This document shows, piece by piece, positions 46,395 to 55,192 of a stretch of DNA of 64,000 nt. Numbering within the stretch: position 1 is the first letter of the stretch; each line of letters opens with the position of its first letter. The stretch lies in contig NZ_CP088294.1 of NCBI RefSeq assembly GCF_024666525.1, positions 2,666,001 through 2,730,000 of the forward strand, written 5' to 3'. Source of the DNA: Pseudomonas sp. J452 (GTDB taxonomy: Bacteria; Pseudomonadota; Gammaproteobacteria; Pseudomonadales; Pseudomonadaceae). The position numbers were made by a program, and so were the translations under genes. The notes under the pieces are model-generated. The model searched no databases, was not told the origin of the DNA, and was given only the letters and a program-made list of their open reading frames with translations.

Positions 46395-46537
46395 GAACCT
46401 GCTTTCGATCTCCTGGCCGTCGGCCATACCGCGTTAAAAACAGCCTCGGAATGCTCATTTACAACTCGTAAACTCCGCTTCCTCGGCTGTTTTTGCCTTG
46501 TCTGGCTCTAGTCCAGAAGATCGTAAACAGGTTCTAC
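46392..46537 (+). mobile_element. ~140-bp palindromic element, copy B
   Basis: The element is 46395-46534. Ends GAACCTGCTTTCGATCT and AGATCGTAAACAGGTTC pair with two mismatches. Flanks are TAA (the stop codon of the FHA gene) and TAC. The inner stem AAAAACAGCC/GGCTGTTTTT is longer than in copy A and differs in sequence but still pairs; TTTAC/GTAAA is unchanged. Confidence 0.8.
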
Positions 46538-46664
46538 GGGCAGGCGCGGGCAGAGCATGGTGTGGCCGAATCGGTGTGCGTGGCTGTCGCTCTGTGTCCG
46601 TGTCGGCGTCAGGTGCCGCGGTTAGTCTTGCTGACTTTCGGCCCTGCGCGTATTGGGAGTGAGA

Positions 46665-47978
46665 GTGAAACCGTCCGTTTTGTTGCCCTGTGTCTGGCTG
46701 CTGGCGTGTCTGCCGTTGACCGCCCAGGCCTGGTCTAATCATGCCCTAGGCAGCCTGCTGGCGCTGCGCGATCAGCCCGAGCTGGCCGCCGAGGTGCAGG
46801 TGGAGCCGCTGGAGGCCTTCCTCAGCGAGCAGGCGCCGGCCATCGAGCGCCTGCTCGACGAGCAGGAGACTTTTGCCCGTGAGCATTTCCCCGCCTATCC
46901 GCCGCGCCCGGATGCCCTGCGCTGGCGTGCCGCAGGACTGCAGGAACCGCGCGCGGCCTTTCTCCAGGCGTTGCGCATCAACCCCGAGGTGCGCCTAGCC
47001 AGCTTTGTCCAACAGCTACCCGGGCAGGACGCGGGTAACCGACCCAGCCTGAGCAGCGCCGAGGTGTTGGTGTTCCACAAGGTCGGCCCGTGGAGCAACT
47101 GGCGCTACCTGGCCCTGCAGCCCGGTGAAGCGGTCAGTGCCCTGCAGGTGCTGGCCAGTGCCGCCGACGAGCCGGACTACGGCCACGACATCAACCTGTT
47201 CAGCGATAACCCAGGCGAGGCGGGCCAGCATTACAACTTCGGCATCCAGCCATTCGGCGATGCACGCTTCGAGTATTCCTCGCAGGCGCCGTTCCATATC
47301 GGCTACTACCACGAGTCCAGCCTGATTTTCGCTGCCGCGCCTTACCTGCAGCGCACCCTGCCGCACTGGCGCATCTATCAGTACAGCGGCCTGGCGCGGC
47401 TGGCTTTCGCCAGCGGGCATCCCTACTGGGGCTACCGTTTTCTCGGCTGGGCTCTGCACTATTTGCAGGACCTGACCCAGCCCTACCATGCCAGCGTGCT
47501 ACCGGGCGTGGATGCCAGCGGCATGCTGCTGATTGCGGCCAAGGCCGAGGCCGGCTACCCGGAAGACCGCGAGGCGGCGATCAAGCGCGTGGCGGATCGG
47601 CATACGGCCATCGAGCAATACCAGTTCGATCGCATGCAGTTGCTGATGCATGAGGGGCCGGCCGATCATCCCTTGCTCACGGCCTACAGCGATACCCGTC
47701 AGGATGCCAGCTACCCGGCTTTCGGCCCGGACTATGCGGCCCAGGTGGTGGCGGCCGAATCCCAGGCGCGGGCTGGCGAGCTGGATCAGTTGATCGGCCT
47801 GTGGTTGGCCAAGCGCACGGCGACCCAGGGCTTCAGCGCCAGCAATCGCCTGGCCCGAACCGAGGCTGATCCAGCCATGGAGCAACTGTTGGTGGAGCTG
47901 TTCCGTCACTTTGGCGCCCATAGCCGGCAGGCGCTGCGGGCCAACTCTCCTGCAGTGCCTGCCACCAAGCAGCCCTGA
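46665..47978 (+). CDS. Secreted zinc-dependent phospholipase C / P1-nuclease superfamily protein
   Basis: 437 residues. The signal peptide ends AQA before Trp23, and an N-terminal Trp is a zinc ligand in this superfamily. His265, Asp269 and His275 (HYLQDLTQPYH) and His313, Glu317 (HTAIE) reproduce the H-x3-D-x5-H and H-x3-E spacing of Bacillus cereus phospholipase C. An LLAC at 12-15 could instead be a weak lipobox. Start GTG 46665 follows GGGAG. Whether it cleaves phospholipid or nucleic acid cannot be told. Confidence 0.82.
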   Translation: MKPSVLLPCVWLLACLPLTAQAWSNHALGSLLALRDQPELAAEVQVEPLEAFLSEQAPAIERLLDEQETFAREHFPAYPPRPDALRWRAAGLQEPRAAFLQALRINPEVRLASFVQQLPGQDAGNRPSLSSAEVLVFHKVGPWSNWRYLALQPGEAVSALQVLASAADEPDYGHDINLFSDNPGEAGQHYNFGIQPFGDARFEYSSQAPFHIGYYHESSLIFAAAPYLQRTLPHWRIYQYSGLARLAFASGHPYWGYRFLGWALHYLQDLTQPYHASVLPGVDASGMLLIAAKAEAGYPEDREAAIKRVADRHTAIEQYQFDRMQLLMHEGPADHPLLTAYSDTRQDASYPAFGPDYAAQVVAAESQARAGELDQLIGLWLAKRTATQGFSASNRLARTEADPAMEQLLVELFRHFGAHSRQALRANSPAVPATKQP

Positions 47979-47990
47979 AGACGGTGGACT

Positions 47991-48906
47991 CTACTGCTGC
48001 GCCGTCTGCTTGCTGGGCGGGCGCTGCAGGTCGCTGGGGTTGAACCACAGCTCGCGCTGCTGCAGCGGTGTGGCGCGGGGCAGTAGCGGGTTATCCAGTT
48101 CGAGCACCCGGCGTTCGGCGAAGTTCACCTGCTGCAGGTTGGCGCCATAGTGCTGCATGAACAGGCGGTCGAAGGAGCCGTCGGCCAGCGCCAGCTGCAT
48201 GCCTGCGCGCACGCTATCGGCACAGCTCGGGGTTGTGCGGCGAGAAGAAGAAATACAGGGCGGTCGGGTAGTGCAGCAGCAGATGGCGGTCGACCGTGAT
48301 CGCCGCGTCGGACCGGTGTTTGGCCTCGTCCCAGATCTCGATCACCGCGCGCGGGAAGTAATCGAAGCGCCCGGCATCGAGCATGCGGAACAGGCTGTCG
48401 TAACTGGAGGTGACCACGACTGGCTGACCGTTGTGGCGCAGAATCGCGGTGTCCGGCCAGTCGTGCCCCTGACCGGCGCTGAGGGCCTGCAGATCGTCGA
48501 GTGTGCGCACCTGGCGCAGCAGCTGCGCGCGGTCGGCACGCAGCAGGGCGATGCGCCAGCCATACAGACCCTTGTCGAGCGGGATACGTACCGGCAGCAG
48601 GCGCCGTTCGCGCTCGATGCTGGTCATGCTCCAGACCACATCGACGCTGCCGCCTTCTTCCAGGCTCAGTAGCGCACGCTCCTGTTCCATCGGCTGCTCC
48701 GACGGACGTGGTTGCAGCGGGCTGCCGACTTTGTCCAGGGCCAGCTGCAATTGCGCCAGCGCATACTCCTGGCGGTACTCCTCGCCGCTGGGGGCACGCG
48801 GATAACGCAGCACGCCCAGGGCCTCGGCCTGGGCCGTGCCGAGCAGCCCGCCTAGCAGGAAAGCCGTCAGCCACTGCCCAATGGCCGGCTTGCGCCTTGC
48901 TCGCAT
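47991..48906 (-). pseudogene. Solitary periplasmic binding protein (paralogue 3) broken by a +1 frameshift
   Basis: The first frame (48906-48214) begins with a signal peptide (ending TAQA before EALGVLRYP) and runs to ALYFFFSPHNPEL, then hits a TAG. The rest of the domain (ADSVRAGMQLALADGSFDRLF...) continues in the next frame to a stop at 47991. Dropping one base at about 48222 restores PEL-ADSVRAGMQ, so one extra base is the likely lesion. It may be a real mutation or a sequencing error. The truncated product would lack about 75 residues. Confidence 0.8.
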
Positions 48907-49096
48907 CGATTGCAGTCCTTTCAATCGGAACAGGAGCGGCAGCCGCTCCATTTTGGGGCGAGCATTATGCCAGCCCCGCTGGATCAGTGTGGCACCGGGT
49001 TCGCGGACATGGCGTGTCATTCAGCGCCGGCTTACTGGCTGGCAGCGACATCGGCAGGCGCTAGGCTGAGCGCACTCTCCTGTTCCGAGGTCGCCC

Positions 49097-49522
49097 ATGG
49101 CTCCGCTCAAACCGTTGTTCACCCTGAGTTCCGTCATCGCCCTGCTGGGCTGGTTGGCGCTGGTGCTGCTGCCCGGTTGGGCACACACCGACGCGCTGCT
49201 GCTGTGGGGCATCGTCGTGCTGCTGGTGCTGATCTATGCCTGGTTGCTGGCGGTGGCCCTGCGCCAGCGGCCTGAGCCAGGCACGGGGCGACCGGGGTTC
49301 TTCAGTCTCGCCGGGGTGCTGTCCCTGTTGCGCCAGCCGACGGCGGCGCTGGCGGCCTGGGTGCATATCCTCGCTTTCGACCTGATGGTCGGCCTGTACA
49401 TCCGCCACGAAGGCGCCCTGGCCGGCATCAGCCATTGGGCGCTGCTGCCGTGCTATGTGCTGACCCTGATGTTCGGCCCGCTCGGTCTGTTGGCCTTTCT
49501 GCTGCTGCGGTTTTTTTACTGA
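49097..49522 (+). CDS. ABA4-like (DUF4281) membrane protein
   Basis: 141 residues with four hydrophobic segments (about 8-28, 34-54, 68-95, 115-138). Conserved pieces AAWVHILAFDLMVGLYI and CYVLTLMFGPLGLLAFLLLR identify the ABA4-like family, named after a plant carotenoid protein. The bacterial role is unknown. Its end overlaps the convergent amidohydrolase gene by seven bases. Confidence 0.82.
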   Translation: MAPLKPLFTLSSVIALLGWLALVLLPGWAHTDALLLWGIVVLLVLIYAWLLAVALRQRPEPGTGRPGFFSLAGVLSLLRQPTAALAAWVHILAFDLMVGLYIRHEGALAGISHWALLPCYVLTLMFGPLGLLAFLLLRFFY

Positions 49523-51258
49523 GCAGCGGCGCGCAGAAACTGGCCATAGCCACGGGCCTGGCCGAGGTCGCTGGCGAACTCGCCGTCGCGGTAGGCGATG
49601 CGCCCGTTGATCAGCACGCAGCGCACCGCGTCGCCGCGGTTGACCATACGCTGCAGGCCGTCGAAGCCTTCCATCGGTGCCTCCTGGTAAGTCGCCAGGC
49701 TGTCGTCCAGGCGCCTTGGGTCGAGCAGCAGCAGGTCGGCGCGGCCGCCTTCGCGCAGGGTGCCGGCGTCGATGCCGAACCATTCGCCCAGCTCGCCGGT
49801 CAGGCGCCAGATGGCTTTTTCGATCGGCATCACCGCTGTGCCGCGCTGCTCGGCGTCTTGCACCAGCTTGAGCAGGCGCGGGGCGAAGTTGTAGAAGGCC
49901 ATGTTGCGGATATGCGCGCCGGAATCGGCGAAGCCGATCAGCGTGCTCGGCTCGCACACCAGTTTTTCCACCACCTCGCGCCGATGGTTGGCGATCACCG
50001 TGCGCCAGCGCAGGCGCGGGCCGTGCAGCACCAACAGGTCGAGGAACAGGTCACCGGGGTGCACATCGCGCAGGCGCGCCAGCTCGCCGATGCTGTGGCC
50101 GACCAGGCTGGCGTCCGGGCAGTCGACGATCCAGGCATCGTCGAAGTCGCGGTGCCAGACCCGCGGGCCGAAGCGCTTGTCGACATCCTGGCGGAACTGG
50201 CGGCGGTAGAGCGGGTCGCGGAACAGCTCGCTGCGCAGGTCCTGGCTGGCCAGGTGCAAGGCGGCCTGGCCGGCGGGGAATTCCTCGAAGACCACGAACT
50301 CCATGCCATCGGCATAGGTTTCGAACGGCACCGGCAGGGTTTGCCAGCGGAAGTCGGCGTTGCTCAGGCGGTTCAGCCAGCGCGTCAGCGGGCCGAGGAT
50401 CGGCGCCAGCCACGGGTCGGCCTTCACATCCATCAGGGTGATCAGCGTGGTCTTCAGCGGCCGGCGCAACAGGCCCATGCTTTCCCACAGGTAGGCGAAC
50501 ACGTTGAGCTTGCTCACCAGGTTCGGCGCGCCCTGGTGGATGCGCCCGCGGCGGCGCAGCACGCGGTTGAGCCAGGCGTACTCGCGCCAGGTGGAATACA
50601 CCGAGGGCAGCGACTTGGAGCGCTCGCGTTCGCCGTCCAGCTTGTCCCAGGGGTTGGTCATGCTGGAGAGGCCGAGCAGGCCGGCGTCCAGCGCTTCCTC
50701 CAATAGATCGGCCATGCGCTGCAGCTCGGCCTGGCTGGGGCGCACCTTGGCGTCCACCGCACGCTGCAGGCCGAGCACGGCCACGCGCAGGTCGGAGTGG
50801 CCGAGGAAGGAGCAGATGTTCGGCCCCAGCGGATGCTGGTCGAGGAAGGCCACATAGTCGGCGGCGCTGTTCCAGCTCTTGCGTGCCTGCAGCAGCGGCA
50901 GCACATGCTCGCGCGGCACCGATTCGACGCGGGTGAACAGGTCCGAACAGTCCTCGGCGCCGGACAGCACCATGCTGATCGAGCAGCTGCCGATCATCAC
51001 CGTGGTCACCCCGTGGCGCACCGATTCCTTGAGCGCGGGAGCGGCCACCAGCTCGGCGTCGTAGTGGGTGTGCATGTCGATGAAACCGGGCAGCAGCCAC
51101 TGGCCGCTGGCGTCGATCACCTCGGCACAGCCGCTCTCGTCCAGCGGCGTGGCGCTGATCGCGGCCACCTTGCCGGCACGTATGCCCAGGTGGCGAACCA
51201 CGCCCGGCGCGCCGGTGCCATCGAAAAACAGGCCGTTCTTGATCAGCACATCGAACAT
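49516..51258 (-). CDS. Amidohydrolase, N-acyl-D-amino-acid deacylase-like
   Basis: A 580-residue metal-dependent hydrolase. The N-terminal beta domain (DVLIKNGLFFDGTGAPG) leads to the metal motif DMHTHYD (H-x-H). Later ligands include GHSDLR, and the C-terminal half has GFADSGAHIRN. Its size and layout match D-aminoacylase and its AMDH-family relatives. The substrate is unknown. AAGGAG eight bases before ATG 51258 fixes the start; nearby GTG 51267 has no room for a ribosome-binding site. Confidence 0.88.
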   Translation of the reverse strand: MFDVLIKNGLFFDGTGAPGVVRHLGIRAGKVAAISATPLDESGCAEVIDASGQWLLPGFIDMHTHYDAELVAAPALKESVRHGVTTVMIGSCSISMVLSGAEDCSDLFTRVESVPREHVLPLLQARKSWNSAADYVAFLDQHPLGPNICSFLGHSDLRVAVLGLQRAVDAKVRPSQAELQRMADLLEEALDAGLLGLSSMTNPWDKLDGERERSKSLPSVYSTWREYAWLNRVLRRRGRIHQGAPNLVSKLNVFAYLWESMGLLRRPLKTTLITLMDVKADPWLAPILGPLTRWLNRLSNADFRWQTLPVPFETYADGMEFVVFEEFPAGQAALHLASQDLRSELFRDPLYRRQFRQDVDKRFGPRVWHRDFDDAWIVDCPDASLVGHSIGELARLRDVHPGDLFLDLLVLHGPRLRWRTVIANHRREVVEKLVCEPSTLIGFADSGAHIRNMAFYNFAPRLLKLVQDAEQRGTAVMPIEKAIWRLTGELGEWFGIDAGTLREGGRADLLLLDPRRLDDSLATYQEAPMEGFDGLQRMVNRGDAVRCVLINGRIAYRDGEFASDLGQARGYGQFLRAAAQ

Positions 51259-51270
51259 GCTTGCCACTCC

Positions 51271-51416
51271 TTAAAGCCTGTTTCGGGTCTTTTGAGCTAG
51301 AGCCAGGCAAGGCGAAATTGGGCGAGGACGCGGAGTTTACGAGGTGTAAATGAGCAGTCCGAGCCCGATTTCAACGCAGCATGGCCGACGATCAAGAGAT
51401 CCGAGATAGGTTGTTA
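51271..51416 (-). mobile_element. ~140-bp palindromic element, copy C (reverse orientation)
   Basis: The element is 51274-51413, read on the minus strand. It is flanked on both sides by TAA on that strand (51414-51416 and 51271-51273). The inner stem GAAAT-GGGC/GCCC-ATTTC differs again from A and B but pairs with one mismatch, and TTTAC/GTAAA is kept. Its left end faces the 3' end of the 51492-51827 gene, 75 bases away. Confidence 0.75.
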
Positions 51417-51491
51417 TTGTTGTGATCACAGCATAGGAGCCACGGGGCTGACGGACAGGTGGCGAAAGCGATGAATGTGCCGTCGTTTCGG

Positions 51492-51827
51492 TCAGGCCGG
51501 AGTCTTGGGTAGCACGCGCCGTTCGGCAGTGATTTCGGCCAGATCGCTGCGCCGCAGGTAGACATGCAGCGCCTCGCCAAGCTGCAAGCGGTCGTCGATA
51601 TTTTGCGCCGCCAGCAATTGCAGGCGTTCACGGATCAGGCGCATGACGCCGCCGGGCAGCGGCAGCCAGACGAACTCGCTGGTGGGGGTGATGCTCTCGC
51701 CCGGTACATCGAGGCCGAAGGAGTCTTCGCTGAAACGCACGATGTGCTGGCCGGTTTTCGCGTTGAAGCCGACAAAGCCCTGCAGGGCGTCGGCCGCGGC
51801 GCAGATGCTGGCGGAAGTGATGCTCAT
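51492..51827 (-). CDS. Conserved hypothetical protein
   Basis: 111 residues, no signal peptide or TM segment. A predicted beta-rich N-terminal half (GFVGFNAKTGQHIVRFSEDSFGLDVPGESITPTSEFVWLPL) is followed by a helical region (RLIRERLQLLAAQNIDDRLQLGEAL). I do not recognise the family. It is preceded by a 194-base gap without a gene and followed by element copy C. Confidence 0.65.
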   Translation of the reverse strand: MSITSASICAAADALQGFVGFNAKTGQHIVRFSEDSFGLDVPGESITPTSEFVWLPLPGGVMRLIRERLQLLAAQNIDDRLQLGEALHVYLRRSDLAEITAERRVLPKTPA

Positions 51828-52021
51828 GGGTAAACCTCAGGCAGGCGCCGGATGGCGACGGTGGTCGGGTCTACACGCAAGGGAGAAGGGTGGGCTCGTT
51901 GGCCGCACACGCGTTATGCCGGGCATTGTTGCGGCATGGCCGCAGGCGTGTGTTGTCGGAGATCAATGTTGCGGCACGCCTGAGAATCAGTCGCGATTAT
52001 CGGTGGCGCAGGTGGATGGTC

Positions 52022-52222
52022 TTAGGTTGCGATTCCGCCGGCGCTTTGCCGTTCCAGCTCACGGCGCACCATGTTGGCAAACTCTGGTGGGCTCAGTTGG
52101 TACAGCTCGCTGGCGACCCAGGTCAGCCAGCGCGGGCCGAGGGCCGCACGCTGGTCGAGCAGGCGCCGCGCTTCGCTCTGGGCGCGCGCGGCGTGATCGG
52201 CATGGTATTGCTGTCGACTCAA
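52022..52222 (-). CDS. Small conserved-looking helical protein downstream of the YebC paralogue
   Basis: About 66 residues (SRQQYHADHAARAQSEARRLLDQRAALGPRWLTWVASELYQL... REL), amphipathic, with no membrane segment. The only usable start appears to be TTG 52222, five bases after the upstream stop, without a clear ribosome-binding site, so translation may depend on coupling. Composition looks like a real protein, not a shadow frame. Function unknown. Confidence 0.5.
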   Translation of the reverse strand: MSRQQYHADHAARAQSEARRLLDQRAALGPRWLTWVASELYQLSPPEFANMVRRELERQSAGGIAT

Positions 52223-52226
52223 TGAA

Positions 52227-52928
52227 TCAGCCAGCCAGGCCGACGTAGACGTTCTGCACGTCGTCGTGGTTGTCGAGGGCTTCGAGGAAGGCTTCGACTT
52301 CTTCCATCTGCGCATCGCTCAGACCGCTCACCGGGTTCTTCGGCATGTAGCCGATCTTCGCCGAGTTGACGGTGAAACCGTGCTCCGGCAGGGCTTTGCA
52401 CACGGCGTCGAGGTCGGTCAGTTCGGTGACGAACAGGGTGTTGCCTTCATCGGACGGCTCGAAGTCCTGGGCACCGGCTTCGATGGCGGCCAGTTCCGGG
52501 TCGGCGCCGCTGTCGGAGGAGGCTTCGATCATGCCGACGTGGTTGAAGTCCCAGGTCACCGAACCGGAGGCGCCCATCTGGCCCTTGCGGAACAGCACGC
52601 GGATTTCCGCCACGGTGCGGTTCAGGTTGTCGGTCAGGCATTCGACGATCACCGGCACCTGGTGCGGGGCGAAGCCTTCGTAGGTGGTGCGCTCGAAGTT
52701 GATGGTCTCGCCGAGCAGGCCGGCGCCTTTCTTGATCGCGCGCTCCAGGGTGTCCTTGGGCATCGAGGCCTTTTTGGCCGCGTGGACGGCAACGCGCAGC
52801 TTGGCGTTGGTGTCCGGGTCGGCGCCGTTGCGTGCGGCGACCATGATTTCCTTGACCAGACGGCCGAAAATCTTGCCCCTGGCGTTGGCTGCGGCTTCTT
52901 TAGGTTTGGCTTTCCACTGTGCGCCCAT
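52227..52928 (-). CDS. YebC/PmpR-family protein (YeeN-like paralogue)
   Basis: A 233-residue three-domain protein. It starts [19 protein letters not shown], the YeeN-like variant, in place of MAGHSKWANIKHRK of true YebC. Conserved [37 protein letters not shown] and [11 protein letters not shown] are present. YebC proteins have been described both as transcription regulators and as factors easing ribosome stalling on proline-rich stretches; the paralogue's role is unsettled. Confidence 0.93.
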   Translation of the reverse strand: MGAQWKAKPKEAAANARGKIFGRLVKEIMVAARNGADPDTNAKLRVAVHAAKKASMPKDTLERAIKKGAGLLGETINFERTTYEGFAPHQVPVIVECLTDNLNRTVAEIRVLFRKGQMGASGSVTWDFNHVGMIEASSDSGADPELAAIEAGAQDFEPSDEGNTLFVTELTDLDAVCKALPEHGFTVNSAKIGYMPKNPVSGLSDAQMEEVEAFLEALDNHDDVQNVYVGLAG

Positions 52929-53099
52929 GTTGGCTCTCTCGCTGGCTGCGGATGGGTAAGTCGATGTCCGGCCTGCGCCGGATAAGGCGGCAGATTCTAG
53001 CCGGTCACGCGCGCGGAGGCACCTGTGAGCTGTCGGGCTGTGGTTGGAAAGGGCGGGGAAGAGGCCCGGCGCCCAGATGGCGCCGGGTTTGTCTGGGGT

Positions 53100-53231
53100 T
53101 CACGGGGTTTCGGCGTGGCTGCCCAGCAGGGTGGTGCCATGCTTTTTCTCGCGCTTGGCCAGGCGCTTGTCGTGAAGGCTCTTGAGCGGTTTCTTCTTGC
53201 TCTCTTTGTGGGAATCCTGACTCTTGCTCAT
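53100..53231 (-). CDS. Small basic protein
   Basis: 43 residues (MSKSQDSHKESKKKPLKSL... then HDKRLAKREKKH, ending LLGSHAETP), rich in lysine and disordered-looking. GAGG lies seven bases before ATG 53231. It resembles short lysine-rich proteins common in pseudomonads. It may bind nucleic acid; nothing more can be said. Confidence 0.65.
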   Translation of the reverse strand: MSKSQDSHKESKKKPLKSLHDKRLAKREKKHGTTLLGSHAETP

Positions 53232-53384
53232 GGTGCTTACCTCGGTGATGTAGGGATGGACAGAGTGCGCTCGTTGGCCATTACCACCTCCCAGGTTGCA
53301 TCAACCTGCATGGATGCAAAATTGCGTCTTGAACAAGCATAGCCCCGCTCCGGGGGCTGTGCAGGTTGTTGCGCAGGCCGCGTG

Positions 53385-54134
53385 TCAGGCGGCAAAACCA
53401 CCGTCGATGGTCAGACTGGCGCCGGTGATGTAGCCCGCTTCCGGGCCGGCCAGGTAGCTGACGAAGCTGGCGATCTCCTCGACCTGGCCGTAGCGCGACA
53501 GGGCCATGGTCGGCTTCAGCGAGGCGGCGAACTCGGTGTTGTCCGGGTTCATCTCGGTGTCCACCGGGCCCGGTTGCACGTTGTTCACCGTGATGCCGCG
53601 CGGGCCGAGGTCGCGGGCCAGGCCTTTGGTCAGGCCGACCAGCGCCGACTTGCTCATGGCATACAGCGCGCCGCCGGCGAACGGCATGCGCTCGGCATTG
53701 GTGCTGCCGATATGGATGATCCGCCCACCGTCACCCAGGTACTTGGCGGCTTCCTGGCTGGCGATCACCACGCTGCGCACGTTGATCGCCAGGGTGCGGT
53801 CGATGTCCTCCATGCTCAGCTCCTCGATCGGCGCAATCGCCAGCACGCCGGCGTTGTTGACCAGGATGTCGAGGCGACCGAAGGTTTCCACGGTCTGGCC
53901 GATGGCATGCCGGATGGCCAGTTCGCCGGCACTGTCGGCGCGGATCGCCAGGGCGCGGCCGCCGGCGGCGACGATGCTCTGCACCACCGCTTCGGCGGCT
54001 TGCGGTGACTGGCTGTAAGTGAGGGCGACACTGGCACCGTCACGGGCCAGGCGTTGGGCGATGGCGGCGCCGATGCCGCGTGAACCGCCTTGGATGAAAG
54101 CAACTTTGCCGCTGAGGGGAAGGTGAGTGGTCAT
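53385..54134 (-). CDS. Short-chain dehydrogenase/reductase (FabG-like)
   Basis: A 249-residue SDR. Cofactor motif GGSRGIG at 16-22, NNAG near 93-96, catalytic Ser144, Tyr158, Lys162 (YAMSK) and the C-terminal TGASLTIDGGFAA ending. It resembles FabG-type or sugar/ketone reductases; the substrate is unknown. It starts at 54134 and is divergent from a LysR gene 106 bases away, which probably controls it. Confidence 0.9.
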   Translation of the reverse strand: MTTHLPLSGKVAFIQGGSRGIGAAIAQRLARDGASVALTYSQSPQAAEAVVQSIVAAGGRALAIRADSAGELAIRHAIGQTVETFGRLDILVNNAGVLAIAPIEELSMEDIDRTLAINVRSVVIASQEAAKYLGDGGRIIHIGSTNAERMPFAGGALYAMSKSALVGLTKGLARDLGPRGITVNNVQPGPVDTEMNPDNTEFAASLKPTMALSRYGQVEEIASFVSYLAGPEAGYITGASLTIDGGFAA

Positions 54135-54240
54135 GTTCGTCTCCGGGGGATTGGGGTAGTTGACGGAAACGAGTATCTGCCCTCGATTAGTCATTGATTA
54201 GCCAGTAGTCTGTGCTTTCTTTCGATACAGATGGTTGTTA
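54135..54240. promoter_or_regulatory. SDR / LysR divergent promoter region
   Basis: GATTAG occurs twice (54184-54189 and 54193-54198) with TCAT between them, a likely spot for the LysR regulator. No exact operator can be assigned. Confidence 0.3.
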
Positions 54241-55170
54241 ATGGCCATGGATACGCTCAACGGCATCGAATGCTTTGTCCGCAGCGCCGAGGCTGGCAGC
54301 TTCGCCGAGGCGGCGCGGCGCCTGGGCCTGACCCCGGCGGCGGTGGGCAAGAACGTCGCCCGCCTGGAGGCAGACCTGGGCGTGCGCCTGTTCCAGCGCA
54401 GCACCCGCAGCCTGAGCCTGACCGAGGCTGGCGAGCACTTCCTGGGCGAGGCCAGGGGCGGCCTGGATATCCTGCAGGGGGCCATGAGCAACCTGGCCGG
54501 CATCGAGGGCCAGCCGGTCGGCACGCTCAAGGTCAGCATGGGCCTGGCCTTCGGCCTGAACTACATCGTGCCGCTGCTCGACGAGTTTCTCCGTCGCTAC
54601 CCCGGCGTGGTGCCCGACTGGCACTTCGACAACCGTGCCGTGGACCTGATCGGCGAAGGCTTCGATGCGGCCATCGGCGGCGGCTTCGAGCTACCGCCGG
54701 GAGCGGTGGCCCGCGAGCTGGGGCCAGCCCACCGGGTGCTGCTGGCTGCCCCGGCCTATCTGGCCCAGCATGCCATGCCGACCTCACCGAGCGAGCTGCG
54801 CCAGCATGCTGGCATCCTGATTCGCTCGCCGCAGACCGGGCGTATTCGCCCGTGGCTGTTGCGCAATCGCGCGGGTGAACAGGCCGCCATCGAGCTGCAG
54901 CAGCGCATGGCCCTGGGCGACCCGGAAGCTGCCTGCCACGCCGCGCAGCAAGGCCTGGGCATCACCCTGGTGAGCACCGCGCATGCCTTGCCCTACCTGC
55001 AGAGCGGCGCGCTGCAGCGGGTATTGCCGGACTGGTACGTGGACAGCGGGGCAATATCGATCTACTTCTCCGGGCACAAACTGCTGCCGCAGAAGACCCG
55101 GGTGTTCGTCGACTTCATCGTCGAGCAGTTCCGCCGCCAGGGCCTGGCCGAGCAGTTTTCCTCACACTGA
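54241..55170 (+). CDS. LysR-family transcriptional regulator
   Basis: 309 residues. The N-terminal winged helix (about 6-65: MDTLNGIECFVRSAEAGSFAEAARRLGLTPAAVGKNVARLE) is followed by a periplasmic-binding-like effector domain. It belongs to the large subgroup that commonly regulates divergent oxidoreductase genes, here the SDR. ATG 54241 and 54247 are both possible. Confidence 0.9.
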   Translation: MAMDTLNGIECFVRSAEAGSFAEAARRLGLTPAAVGKNVARLEADLGVRLFQRSTRSLSLTEAGEHFLGEARGGLDILQGAMSNLAGIEGQPVGTLKVSMGLAFGLNYIVPLLDEFLRRYPGVVPDWHFDNRAVDLIGEGFDAAIGGGFELPPGAVARELGPAHRVLLAAPAYLAQHAMPTSPSELRQHAGILIRSPQTGRIRPWLLRNRAGEQAAIELQQRMALGDPEAACHAAQQGLGITLVSTAHALPYLQSGALQRVLPDWYVDSGAISIYFSGHKLLPQKTRVFVDFIVEQFRRQGLAEQFSSH

Positions 55171-55192
55171 AAGGATGCCGTCATGTGCCCGA

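Noticed and set aside
46538..46664. Possible short gene between element copy B and the zinc hydrolase gene
   Set aside because: No frame with a ribosome-binding site and protein-like composition; probably the promoter region of the hydrolase gene.
51828..52021. Possible gene in the 194-base gap upstream of the 51492-51827 gene
   Set aside because: No convincing frame on either strand and no recognisable motif.
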